NCBI GenBank assembly: GCA_026770585.1
Contig: MU646747.1
Location: 270,204 to 286,976 of the forward strand
Source: Baffinella frigidus
Lineage: Eukaryota > Cryptophyceae > Cryptomonadales > Baffinellaceae
DNA: 16,773 bases
Direction: 5' to 3'
Positions 7,989 to 15,413 of this stretch are shown here, one piece after another. The notes under the pieces were generated by a model. That model was given only the letters and a program-made list of their open reading frames with translations. It had not been told where the DNA came from and ran no database searches. How positions within the stretch are numbered: the stretch's first letter is position 1; each line of letters starts with the position of its first letter. A program made the position numbers and the translations under genes.

Positions 7989-8070
7989 CACGAGAGAGAG
8001 AAAGAGAGGGAGGGAGGGAGAGAGAGAGGGAGAGGGAGGGAGACAGAGACACAGACAGAGAAGGAGAAAG
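7989..8070 (+). repeat. Purine-rich GA/GGGA microsatellite
   Basis: A nearly pure G/A run is built of GAGA, GGGA and GACAGA steps, about 115 bases after the stop codon of the coiled-coil gene. It may lie in that gene's 3' region. Confidence 0.8.
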
Positions 8071-8168
8071 AGGCCTTCAGTCCACTCTCAGATTCAAGGC
8101 CTCGGGATGGAGGTTCCAGGCTTCAGGATGGACATGCCAGGCACGAACGTGCGTAATGAACAACCTGC

Positions 8169-8219
8169 ACCAAACCTAAAACTGGTCTCTGCAAACCAAA
8201 CCTAAAACTGGTCTCTGCA
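8169..8219 (+). repeat. Tandem duplication, 26-bp period
   Basis: ACCAAACCTAAAACTGGTCT followed by CTGCA occurs at 8169-8193 and again at 8195-8219, with no mismatch seen. Confidence 0.8.
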
Positions 8220-8372
8220 TGCCCCAACTGCCACTGTCAGGGGTTCACCTGAACTAAACTAACTGGCAAGGCCTACTGAGTGGTCATAAGCAGCCAAGAA
8301 TTCGCCAGTTAGGGGTGCCTCTTCACTTGAATACATCTCCACCTCACCAATCCATACATAGGGAATGTCTTC

Positions 8373-8511
8373 TCCTCTGCTCTCACTTTGCGGGGGGTCT
8401 GATGTGATCCGAAAGGAAGCGTGGCCTTTCTCCTGGATAAGTTCCGGTGTCCACTTATGGTGAAAGTTAAAAGAACCTAAAGGAACTAAAGGATCCTCTG
8501 CTCTCACTTTG
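8373..8511 (+). mobile_element. SINE-A copy h (divergent subfamily) with 18-bp target-site duplication
   Basis: TCCTCTGCTCTCACTTTG is present exactly at 8373-8390 and 8494-8511. Between them (8391-8493) lies a 103-bp SINE-A relative. It has GATCCGAAAGGAAGC, then AGTTCCGGTGTCCACTTATG, then a tail of AACCTAAAGGA plus ACTAAAGGA directly at the second duplicate. An exact long target duplication adjoining the repeat tail is the hallmark of target-primed reverse transcription. The subfamily is shared with copy j. Confidence 0.85.
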
Positions 8512-8738
8512 AGTGGGGGCGACGCGACGGGCGCCGCCTCTACACGAGAATGCTAGAGGGGCCTATTTAAAACCTATGAGCTTTTAAAAGTGGGCATCTG
8601 TGTAGTAACTTTCGTTGATTGGTCACGTAACCAGCCATGTATTGGCCAGTCACGAGGTTGGAACACCTTTTCCTGGTACGAATATTTACAACCCCACATA
8701 TAAATAGGACCCTCCGGCATTCTCGAGTGATTAGCCAC
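8512..8738. other. Short gene-free stretch
   Basis: This stretch is AT-rich in places (CCTATTTAAAACC). It contains TGTGTAGTAACTTTCGTT (8600-8617), which resembles the inner arm of the MITE at 715-854 and may be a fragment of that family. No gene is seen. Confidence 0.35.
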
Positions 8739-8883
8739 TACAGGGGTTGGGGTAACTCGCTCATAGGGTAACTCGCTCATAAGAAACTGATCCCCCTTAG
8801 GACCATACAGTAGGCCTATGCCTAGGGCCCTATGGTGGCCCTAGGGTGGGGGGGATGTTTCTTATGGGTGAGGTACCCCTGTA
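8739..8883. mobile_element. TA-flanked MITE, copy 1
   Basis: TA (8739-8740) precedes CAGGGG and the left arm, which ends ACTCGCTCATAAGAAAC. The left arm carries an extra copy of GGGTAACTCGCTCATA. The right arm is GTTTCTTATGGGTGAGGTAC followed by CCCTG and then TA (8882-8883). The TA duplication plus terminal inverted repeats fits a Tc1/mariner-mobilised MITE. The core holds TAGGCCTATGCCTAGGGCCC, shared with the copies at 13633 and 14114. Confidence 0.75.
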
Positions 8884-9063
8884 CTACCTAAACTGTACCG
8901 TTGAGGTAGTAGCTTGGTATCTCGACTCTAAGCCTCAGTGTAAGGCAACGCCACCCTTCTAGGACCATCCTTGAGCCACAGGGATCAACCAACTGTAAGG
9001 GCCTGCGTGTAAGCGGAGGCGTTGATTTGCGAGCGAGGGAACAGCCTACAGTAGGGTCCTCGT

Positions 9064-9133
9064 CCTTTAGGTCCTTTAGGTTTTGATTTCTCCCAACATA
9101 TGCCAACGACACGCCGTTCCGTAGAAGGGATCT
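9064..9133 (-). mobile_element. SINE-A copy i, 5'-truncated
   Basis: The plus strand reads CCTTTAGGTCCTTTAGGTTT, then TGCCAACGACACGCCGTTCC and GTAGAAGGGATCT, then stops. The hairpin half and the 5' part are absent. Confidence 0.8.
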
Positions 9134-9191
9134 CGGAGGAGGGCGGTGTTCTCTAAATCTTCTAATTATCTTCGAGGTTCCGCTGGAGCGT

Positions 9192-9355
9192 CGAACAAGG
9201 GTTGGTGAGAGTGATCCACTAATGATGGCCACTTCGGCCACTTATGGCGACAAGTGGACCCTACTAAGTGGACCACAAGGAGCAGCGTTTCGTCTTTGAA
9301 GCAGGGCGGTGAGGCTGCGCGGCCGAGGAAGAGACCTTCACTAAAACCAACACCT
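9192..9355 (+). repeat. Satellite spacer, copy 1 (no SINE-B insertion)
   Basis: This non-telomeric segment runs from GAACAAGGGTTGGTGAGAGT through GGCGACAAGTGGACCCTACT and AAGTGGACCACAAGGAGCAG to GACCTTCACTAAAACCAACA. It recurs at 10343 and 12033. Here AAGTGG runs straight into ACCACAAGG, so this copy has the empty form of the site that holds SINE-B in the other two. Confidence 0.8.
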
Positions 9356-10052
9356 GAACCCTAAACCCTGCACCCTACACCCTACGCCCTAAACCCTAAA
9401 ACCTACGCCCTACATCCTACGGCCCATACCATAAACCATAAACCCTAAACCCTCAACCCTCAACCCTAAACCCTAAACCCTAAACCCTAAACCCAAACTC
9501 TAAACCCTAAACCCTAAGCCATAAACCATGAACCATGAACCATAAACCCTAAACCTTAAACCTTGAACCCCGAATCCTAAATCCGGAACCGAAACCATAA
9601 ACCCTGAGCCCTTGACCATAACCCCTAAACCCTGATCCCTGAACACTACACCCTTCACACCATACACACTCAACCCTACACCCCAAACCCTAAACCCTAC
9701 ACCCTACAGCCCACACCCTACAGCCTACAGCCTACACCCTGAACCAACCCTAAACCCAATCCCCAAACCCTAAACCCTTAACCCCGAAGCCTAAACCCTA
9801 AAGCCTGAACCTCAGACTCTAAACCCCAAACCCTGACCCCTAAACCCTACAACTTAATCCCTAACCCGCCACCCTTCACTGTCCACCCTCAACCCTGAAC
9901 CCTAAACCCTGAACCCTGAACCCTGAACCCTAAACCCTAAACCCTAAACCTACACCCTAAAGCCTAAACCCTAAAGCTCAAATCCTAAAGCCCAATCCCT
10001 AAACCCTAAACCCCAAACCCTAAACCCTAAACTCTAAACCTTCCACCCTAAA
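9356..10052 (-). repeat. Degenerate CCCTAAA satellite, block 1
   Basis: The C-rich telomeric strand is on plus. Units are CCCTAAA with many variants (CCCTACA, CCCTGAA, CCATAAA, CCCCAAA). Landmark phrases GAGCCCTTGACCATA (9606) and GTCCACCCTCAACCCT (9881) recur in later blocks at matching spacing. Confidence 0.9.
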
Positions 10053-10180
10053 GTAGGAGGTGGAGTTAGAATCCATCCGGAAAATGCTCGTAGGAGCGGC
10101 CGACACGGGGTACAGTAATGGCACAATGCGTAGCATGCGCGACACTGACGCTGACTCTTTTGCAATAAATTATCAATCTC
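10053..10180. other. Non-telomeric island inside the satellite
   Basis: About 128 bases of mixed sequence, from AGTAGGAGGTGGAGTTAGAA to GCAATAAATTATCAATCTCT. No repeat partner was found elsewhere in the window. It contains an AATAAA but no ORF of note. Confidence 0.5.
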
Positions 10181-10342
10181 TTTCACCCTCAACCCTCCCC
10201 CCTAAACCCTCCACCCTAAACCCTAAACCCTGAACTCTAAACCCGTAACTCTGAACCCAAACCCCCAACCCCTAAATCCTAAAGCCTAAACCCAACAACC
10301 GAAACCCTACACCCTACACCCTAAACCGTAAACCCTAAATCC
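10181..10342 (-). repeat. Degenerate CCCTAAA satellite, block 2
   Basis: This is a short block of the same degenerate heptamers. Its end (ACACCCTAAACCGTAAACCC, then CCTGAACGAGG) matches the sequence just before spacer copy 3. Confidence 0.85.
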
Positions 10343-10626
10343 TGAACGAGGGTGAGTGTGGAACAAGGGTGGGTGAGAGTGATCTTCTGATACTGGCCAC
10401 CTCGGCCACTAATGGCGACAAGTGGACCCTACTAAGTGGGTCGGGTCGGGGAGCTCATCCGTAGATTATGTCCGTACCCTCAAGAGTGAGGCGGGTGTGG
10501 TCTTCGATGTGAGTGTATTACAAAGCACCAAAGCACCACTAAGTGGACCGCAAGGAGAAGCGTTTCACCTTTCAAACAGGGAGGTGACGCTGCGCGGCTG
10601 ATGAATAAGACTTTCACTAAAACTAA
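10343..10626 (+). repeat. Satellite spacer, copy 2 (carries SINE-B)
   Basis: Same spacer as 9192-9355, with GAACGAGGGTGAGTGTGGAA in front. It is interrupted after ACTAAGTGG by SINE-B copy C and resumes at ACCGCAAGGAG. Confidence 0.8.
10440..10537 (+). mobile_element. SINE-B copy C with 9-bp target-site duplication
   Basis: This 98-bp insert is flanked by ACTAAGTGG on both sides (10431-10439 and 10538-10546). AGCTCATCCGTAGA (10452-10465) resembles a tRNA A box. GGTCTTCGATGTGAG (10499-10513) resembles a B box, 47 bases on, close to tRNA spacing. The 3' end is a tandem AAAGCACC tail. Together these fit a small tRNA-derived SINE transcribed by RNA polymerase III. The tRNA link is an inference; the insertion is seen directly by comparison with spacer copy 1. 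Confidence 0.75.
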
Positions 10627-12032
10627 CACCTAAACCATAAACCCTGCACCCTACACCCTACGCCCTAAACCCTAAAACCTACACCCTACATCCTACGCCC
10701 TAAACCCTAAACCCTAAACCCTGAACCTTAAACCCTAAACCCTAAACCCTAAACCCTCCACCCTAAACCCTAAACCCTACACCCTAAACCCTAAACCCTA
10801 AACCCTGACAGTAAACCTTAAAATCACGAATCCTCAACCCGGATACGAAACTCTAAACCCTGAGCCCTTGACCATAACCCCTCAACCCTGATCCCCAAAC
10901 CCTACATCGTTCACACCAGACAAACTAAACACTACACCCCAAACCCTAAACCCTACATTCTACAGCCCACACCCCACGCCCTGCACCCTACACCCTGAAC
11001 CTTACACCTTAAACTCAATCCCCAAACCCTGAACCCTAAAGCCTGAACCCTGGACCCTAAATCCTGAACCCTAAACTCTAAACCCCCAAACCCTGAACCC
11101 TAAACCCTACGACCTAAACCCTAACCCGCAACCCTCCAACGTCCACCCTCAACCCTAAACCCTGAAGCCTGAAGCCTGAAGCCTGAAGCCTAAACCCTAA
11201 ACCCTAAACCCTAAAACCCAAACCCTAAACCCTAAATCCTCAACCCTAAACCCTAAACCCTAAACCCTAAACCCTAAACCCTAAACCCTAAACCTTTCAC
11301 CCTGACCCCTCCACCCTAAACCCTCCACCATAAGCTCTAAACCCTGAACTCTAAACCCTGAACCCTAAACCTTGAAATCCCGAATCCTAAATCCAAAACC
11401 GATACCCTGAACCCTGAGCCCTTGACCATGACCCCAAAACCCTGATCCCTAAACCCTACACCGTTCACACCAGACACACTAAACACTACACCCCAAACCC
11501 TAAACCCTACACCCTACAGCCCACACCCTACATCCTGCACCCTACACCCTGAACCTTAAACACTAAACCCAATCCCCAAACCCTAAATCCTAAAGTCTGA
11601 ACCCTGGACCCTAAAACCGCCAAACCCTGAACCCTAAACCTTACCACCTAAACCCTAACCCGCCACCCTCCAACGTCCACCCTCAACCCTAAACCCTAAA
11701 CCCTAAACCCTGAACCCTGAACCCTAAAACTACATCCTAAACCCTAAACCCTAAACCCTAAACCCTAAACTCTAAACCACAAACCCCAAACCCTAAACCT
11801 CAAACCCTAAACCCCAAACCCCAAACCCTAGACCCTAAACCCTAAACCCTAAACCCTGAACCCTAAACCTTCCACGCTGAACCCTCCACCCTAAACCCTC
11901 CACCCTAAACCCTAAACCCTGAACTCTAAACCTTAAACCCTAAACCCCAAACCCCAAACCCTAAAACCTAAACCCTTAACCCCACAGCCGAAACCCTACA
12001 CCCTACACCCTAAACCGTAAACCCTCAATCCT
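10627..12032 (-). repeat. Degenerate CCCTAAA satellite, block 3, internally duplicated
   Basis: This is the longest array. The landmark phrase at 10862 recurs at 11416 (554 bp on). GTCCACCCTCAACCCT at 11141 recurs at 11675 (534 bp on). An inner duplication of about 0.54 kb therefore exists. The first landmark also matches block 1 at an offset of about 1.26 kb. Confidence 0.9.
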
Positions 12033-12318
12033 GAACGAGGGTGAGTGTCGAACGAGGGTGGGTGAGAGTGATCTTCTGATACTGGCCACACGGCCACTTA
12101 TGGCGACAAGTGGACCCTTCTAAGTGGGTCGGGTCGGGGAGCTCATCCGTAAGATTATGTCCGTACCCTCAAGAGTGAGGCGGGTGTGGTCTTCGATGTG
12201 AGTGTATTACAAAGCACCAAAGCACCAAGAAGTGGACCGCAAGGAGCAGCGTTTTGCCTTTGAAGCAGGGAGGTGACGCTGTGCGGCTGAGGAACAGACC
12301 TTCACTAAAACCAACACC
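12033..12318 (+). repeat. Satellite spacer, copy 3 (carries SINE-B)
   Basis: This is nearly identical to spacer copy 2, including the SINE-B at the same site. It was therefore duplicated together with the insertion, at an offset of about 1.69 kb. Confidence 0.8.
12128..12227 (+). mobile_element. SINE-B copy D (duplicated with its spacer)
   Basis: The sequence is the same as copy C apart from a one-base insertion (CCGTAAGATT). The flanks TAAGTGG (12121-12127) and AGAAGTGG (12228-12235) are the decayed target duplication. It sits at the same position in the spacer as copy C. Confidence 0.8.
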
Positions 12319-12340
12319 TGAGCCCTAAACCCTTCACCCC

Positions 12341-12420
12341 AGGAAGCATGGTCTTTCTACAGAACCAGTTCCGGTGTCCGCCTATGTTGGGAGCTCGAAG
12401 AACCCAAAGGACCTAAAGGA
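12341..12420 (+). mobile_element. SINE-A copy j (divergent subfamily) inserted in satellite
   Basis: AGGAAGCATGGTCTTTCTAC, then CCAGTTCCGGTGTCCGCCTA and a tail AACCCAAAGGACCTAAAGGA match copy h. It interrupts telomeric heptamers that are continuous at the matching place in blocks 1 and 3, so it is younger than the block duplication. Confidence 0.75.
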
Positions 12421-12925
12421 CACCCTAAAACCTAAACCCTAAAACTTGCACCCTAAACCCTAAACCCTAAACCCTGAACCCTAAACCCTAAACCCTAAAC
12501 CCTAAACTCTAAACCCTAAACCCTAAACCCTGCACCCTGCACCGTTCATCATACACACTAAACCCTAAACCCTAAACCCTAAACCCTGACCCTTACCCCC
12601 TAGACCCTGAAACCTACCCCTTACCCCTCAACCCCAAACCCCAAACCCTAAACCCTAAACCCTAAACCCTAAACCCCAAACCCCAATCCCTAAACCCTGA
12701 ACTCTAAACCCTAAACCCTCAACCCTAAACCTTAAACCCCAAACCCTAAACCCCAAACCCTGAACCCCAAACCCTAAACCCCAAACCCGATACCTTGAAC
12801 CCTGAACCCTGAACCCTGAACCCTAAAATCTAAACCCTAAACTCTAAAACCTAAACCTCAAACGCTCAATGCTAAACTCTAAACCCTAAATCCTGCACCC
12901 TCAACCCTGAACCCTAAACCGAGAC
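12421..12925 (-). repeat. Degenerate CCCTAAA satellite, block 4
   Basis: Heptamer array, somewhat more regular than blocks 1-3, ending at CTAAACCGAGACTCAGGG. It is followed by a foldback and then by repeats in the opposite orientation. Confidence 0.9.
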
Positions 12926-12985
12926 TCAGGGTGTCCTCTGAAAATACTTCACGCCTTAGGGGTTGAGGGTTGGTGGTTGAGGGTT

Positions 12986-13128
12986 GCCACTAGCTCTCCC
13001 AAGTGGCTCAAATAGTGCCCTGGAACGTCTTCGATTTTACCTTGGATCGGGGTCACTTTTGACCCCGATCCAAGGTAAATCGAAAATGCTCCAGAACACT
13101 ATTTGAGCCACCTCCAAGGGCTAGTGGC
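12986..13128. mobile_element. Foldback element at the satellite orientation switch
   Basis: GCCACTAGCTCTCCCAAGTG with CTCAAATAGTG pairs with CACTATTTGAGCCACCTCCA and GGGCTAGTGGC. The inner part pairs TTACCTTGGATCGGGGTCA with TGACCCCGATCCAAGGTAA around a 4-base loop. The element is about 143 bp with arms of roughly 65-70 bp, a few mismatches and no ORF. Confidence 0.8.
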
Positions 13129-13135
13129 CTCAGGG

Positions 13136-13376
13136 CTGAAGGTTTAGGGTTGAGAGGGCGCTCCTCCTCGGAACTGCTTAGGGTTCAGGGTTTTGGGTGT
13201 GGGGTTTAGGGTTTTAGGTTTGGGGTTTGGGGTTTGGGGTTTGGTGTTTGGAGATCAGAAGTTGGGGTTTAGGGTTTAGGGTTTAGGGTTGAGGGTTTAG
13301 GGTTGAGGGTTGAGGGCTGAGGGCTGAGGGTTGAGGGTTGAGAGTTGAGGGTTTGGGGTTTAGGGTTTAGGGTTTA
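13136..13376 (+). repeat. Degenerate TTTAGGG satellite, opposite orientation
   Basis: GGTTTAGGG and GGTTGAGGG heptamers lie on the plus strand, the reverse of blocks 1-4. An island of GAGATCAGAAGTTGG lies inside. The array stops at TTTACCCCCC. Confidence 0.85.
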
Positions 13377-13402
13377 CCCCCCTGCCTGCGCGCCCCTATC
13401 CA

Positions 13403-13454
13403 CCTCGTTGATAAAATACAACGAGTTGGCATCTCGTTGTAAATTACATCGAGG
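13403..13454. repeat. Small imperfect foldback
   Basis: CCTCGTTGATAAAATACAAC followed by GAG pairs with CTCGTTGTAAATTACATCGA followed by GG, around a 7-base loop. There is no other feature. Confidence 0.55.
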
Positions 13455-13483
13455 GGAGGAAGGCAACTCCTCCGTCGCCTTCC

Positions 13484-13582
13484 TCGGGGTTCGGGAGCTC
13501 ATTCGTAGATTGTTCCCATCTCCTCAAGAGTGCGGTGGGCGTGGTCTTCGATGTGAGCGCAATACAAAGCACCAACGCACCA
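13484..13582 (+). mobile_element. SINE-B copy E
   Basis: GGGTTCGGGAGCTCATTCGT, then CTCCTCAAGAGTG, GTGGTCTTCGATGTGAGCGC and a tail AAAGCACCAACGCACCACC. The A-box-like and B-box-like motifs are kept. No clear target duplication is seen. Confidence 0.8.
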
Positions 13583-13632
13583 CCAAACGCCCCATCCACC
13601 TCTCTGGCGAGTCGCTTGCCACCGAGTCGCTT

Positions 13633-13753
13633 TACAAGGGTACCTCGCTCATAAGAAACAACCCCCCCCTAGGACCCTACAGTAGGCCTATGCCTAGGGC
13701 CCTATGGTGATCCTAGGGGGGTGGGCGTTTCTTATGAGCGAGGTACCCCTGTA
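13633..13753. mobile_element. TA-flanked MITE, copy 2
   Basis: TA (13633-13634) precedes CAAGGGTACCTCGCTCATAA; the right arm TTATGAGCGAGGTACCCCTG precedes TA (13752-13753). The arms pair almost perfectly over about 26 bases. The core has CCTACAGTAGG and TAGGCCTATGCCTAGGGCCC. Confidence 0.8.
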
Positions 13754-13777
13754 CTAGAGCCTGCTCCTGCTGGGGTG

Positions 13778-13926
13778 CAGGCCACCACCAACCCTCACAG
13801 TCTGGGAAAATCGGGGGAAATGGCTCCAAAAATCCCCTTGAAGGCCGTCGGATTCCGACGGCCTCCGAGGGGATTTGGTGTTTTGGACTTTTTCGATTCG
13901 CCCAAGTTGTGACGGTTGGTGGCCTG
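13778..13926. mobile_element. Foldback element, about 149 bp
   Basis: The outer arms CAGGCCACCACCAACCCTCA and TGACGGTTGGTGGCCTG pair with small gaps. The centre is a strong hairpin, AATCCCCTTGAAGGCCGTCG opposite CGACGGCCTCCGAGGGGATT (about 13841-13876). It starts 25 bp after the TA-flanked MITE. Confidence 0.7.
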
Positions 13927-14113
13927 GTGTCACTGGAGTGACTCCAGGTCCCTAGGAATGAGATGTTGAGTCCTGGTGTCTGTGGGTATCTAGGCTCTAA
14001 CGGCTCCTACGGATGCAAGGTTATGAGGCCTGTATCCACACTGTCACTGCCAATGGAGATTCTTCCTGCCCCCCGGCAACGACGCATACGCAAGCCAGTC
14101 CTGCATGTACATG

Positions 14114-14263
14114 TACAGGGGTACCTCGCTCATAAGAAAGCGCCCCCCCCTAGGACCCTACCGTAGGGCCACCACAGGGCCCTAGGCATTGCCCTTGAGC
14201 AATGAATAGGGCCCCATGGTGGTCCTGGGGGGGGAGCGGGTTCTTATGATCGAGGTACCCCTA
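14114..14263. mobile_element. TA-flanked MITE, copy 3
   Basis: TA (14114-14115) precedes CAGGGGTACCTCGCTCATAA; the right arm TTCTTATGATCGAGGTACCC ends at C followed by TA (14262-14263). The core includes CCTACCGTAGG and an extra small stem with TTGCCCTTGAGCAA. It is the same family as copies at 8739 and 13633. Confidence 0.75.
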
Positions 14264-14600
14264 CAGGTTCACTCAAGCTGCGGACGAGCACCCTCGAGTT
14301 GTACCTCAGCGTAATACCGGGCAAAGCACATCCTAGACGGCCCACCACGCCAGAGTCTTGGAAGGGGTCGCCAAAAGTCAACTCCTCCTCAAGGCAGCGG
14401 GTTTCAAAAATTAACGAACGTATCCAGATACGTTCTAAAACAATCAACCCCACCTCCAATCTGGCGTGGCAGTGGCAGCACGGAGACTAGCGGTCCTTCA
14501 TTGATGCGTCCTGGATGACCAACACACAAAGTCTAAAAGCGAGCACGTCTGGGAGATCACATTCTGTCCTTCCTGCATTCCCCACCAAATAGATATCTAT
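14264..14600. other. Gene-free stretch
   Basis: No ORF with recognisable content and no strong repeat were found. A short inverted pair ACGTATC/GATACGT lies at about 14418-14432. Confidence 0.35.
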
Positions 14601-14699
14601 CCCTTAAGTGGCGAGGGGGTCAAAATTGACCCTCAAGAGGTCCTAGGCAGGTCATGGGACCCTACTGTAGGACGTATGAGCCTACTCGCCACTTAAGGG
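14601..14699. mobile_element. Foldback element with 15-bp perfect ends
   Basis: CCCTTAAGTGGCGAG (14601-14615) and CTCGCCACTTAAGGG (14685-14699) are perfect inverted repeats. The interior has GGGGTCAAAATTGACCCTC and CCTACTGTAGG (14661-14671). About 99 bp; non-coding. Confidence 0.75.
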
Positions 14700-14786
14700 G
14701 CAGAGACAGAGACAGAGACAGAGACAAAGACAGAGACAGAGACAGAGACAGAGACAGAGACAGAGACAGAGACAGAGACAGAGACA
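14700..14786 (+). repeat. (CAGAGA)n hexanucleotide microsatellite
   Basis: About 14 units of CAGAGA with one variant (CAAAGA) directly follow the foldback. It stops about 10 bases before the left arm of the inverted repeat that encloses the next two genes. Confidence 0.9.
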
Positions 14787-14797
14787 CGCTCATGTCT

Positions 14798-15026
14798 TTG
14801 CGTGAGATTTATTGATCGAAATTATCGAATGATAGTTTTACACTGACCAGCCCACGAGGGCTAGTGTTACACTGACCAGCCCACAAAGGCTGGCCGAAGA
14901 CATCATACGAGCAGAAGCATGGACATACTTCTCCCGAAAGAGTTGCTTAATGTAGGGAGCGCGAGCGGTGTTCCAAAGCACTAACGGCAGGTCACGAGAC
15001 CTTGCCGCATCGTCGCTCGCTCAGGA
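14798..15026 (-). repeat. Left arm of the inverted repeat enclosing the divergent gene pair
   Basis: Read on plus it starts TTGCGTGAGATTTATTGATC, passes TTACACTGACCAGCCCAC and GGCCGAAGACATCATACGAG, and ends CTTGCCGCATCGTCGCTCGC at the stop codon of the zinc-finger gene. It matches the reverse complement of 16036-16227 with moderate divergence. It is about 37 bp longer because the ACACTGACCAGCCCAC segment is duplicated in tandem. It forms the 3' untranslated region of the minus-strand gene. Confidence 0.8.
14808..14813 (-). terminator. Polyadenylation signal AATAAA for the zinc-finger gene
   Basis: TTTATT on plus is AATAAA on minus, about 210 bases past the stop codon. It sits in CGATCAATAAATCTC, the same context as the signal of the opposite gene. 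Confidence 0.55.
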
Positions 15027-15413
15027 GAGTGAGAGGTTGCCGAAGTTGAGGCCCAGCGCGTCGCGGTTCCAGCACGGGCGGCCGAGGCGCACGCACACGG
15101 AGCAGAGCGCCTGCCTGTGCGGGGCGCCTGCGCCCGTGGGCCTTTCCTCCTCGGAGGAGGAGGAGCGCGGGGACGCGGAGGTCGTCTGCCAGCGCCACTT
15201 GGCGGGGAGCTTGAGCTTGCACGTCTTGCACTGCTGGAACTCGCGCCCCCCGAAGGCGTGAGCGGAGCGCCACGACTTCTTGCACCGCTTGCAACAGAAC
15301 TTGCCGAACGACTTGTGCTGCGTGACCTGCTTGGAAGGAAGCCACTCGCCCTTGCCCTCGAGTTCGGCGTAGGGCGCGTCGGCGGGGCACTCGTGCCAGA
15401 GCTCCATCGTCAT
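15021..15413 (-). CDS. Three-CxxC (ZAR1/RTP-like) zinc-finger protein
   Basis: The 130-residue product has paired cysteines at C41-x2-C44, C62-x2-C65 and C104-x2-C107, with C114 close behind. HKSFGKF leads into the first pair, W48 and AHAFGG lie between the first two, and KWRW follows the second. This order matches the zf-3CxxC domain of zygote-arrest (ZAR1-like) and receptor-transporting (RTP) proteins, which bind zinc and in ZAR1 bind RNA. An acidic Ser/Glu linker (SSSSEEE, residues 84-90) separates the second and third pairs. The frame stays open upstream: M at 15509 would add 32 residues, while the ATG at 15407 has the best start context (A at -3, G at +4). The longer open frame to 16013 runs antisense through the neighbouring gene and is not accepted. 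Membership of the domain family is likely; the specific role is unknown. Confidence 0.65.
   Translation of the reverse strand: MTMELWHECPADAPYAELEGKGEWLPSKQVTQHKSFGKFCCKRCKKSWRSAHAFGGREFQQCKTCKLKLPAKWRWQTTSASPRSSSSEEERPTGAGAPHRQALCSVCVRLGRPCWNRDALGLNFGNLSLS

Noticed and set aside
8259-8507. 82-codon minus-strand ORF
   Set aside because: More than a third of it overlaps the SINE-A copy h insertion and its target duplications.
10440-10513. A functional tRNA gene
   Set aside because: Only promoter-box-like motifs are present. No full cloverleaf with acceptor and anticodon stems could be drawn, and the unit is dispersed with target duplications.
9356-12925. CRISPR-like array
   Set aside because: The repeats are 7-bp degenerate telomeric units with no regular spacers; the genome is eukaryotic.
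13345-14166. ORFs running through foldbacks and telomeric repeats
   Set aside because: The reading frames follow the MITE arms and heptamers, so they are repeat translations rather than genes.
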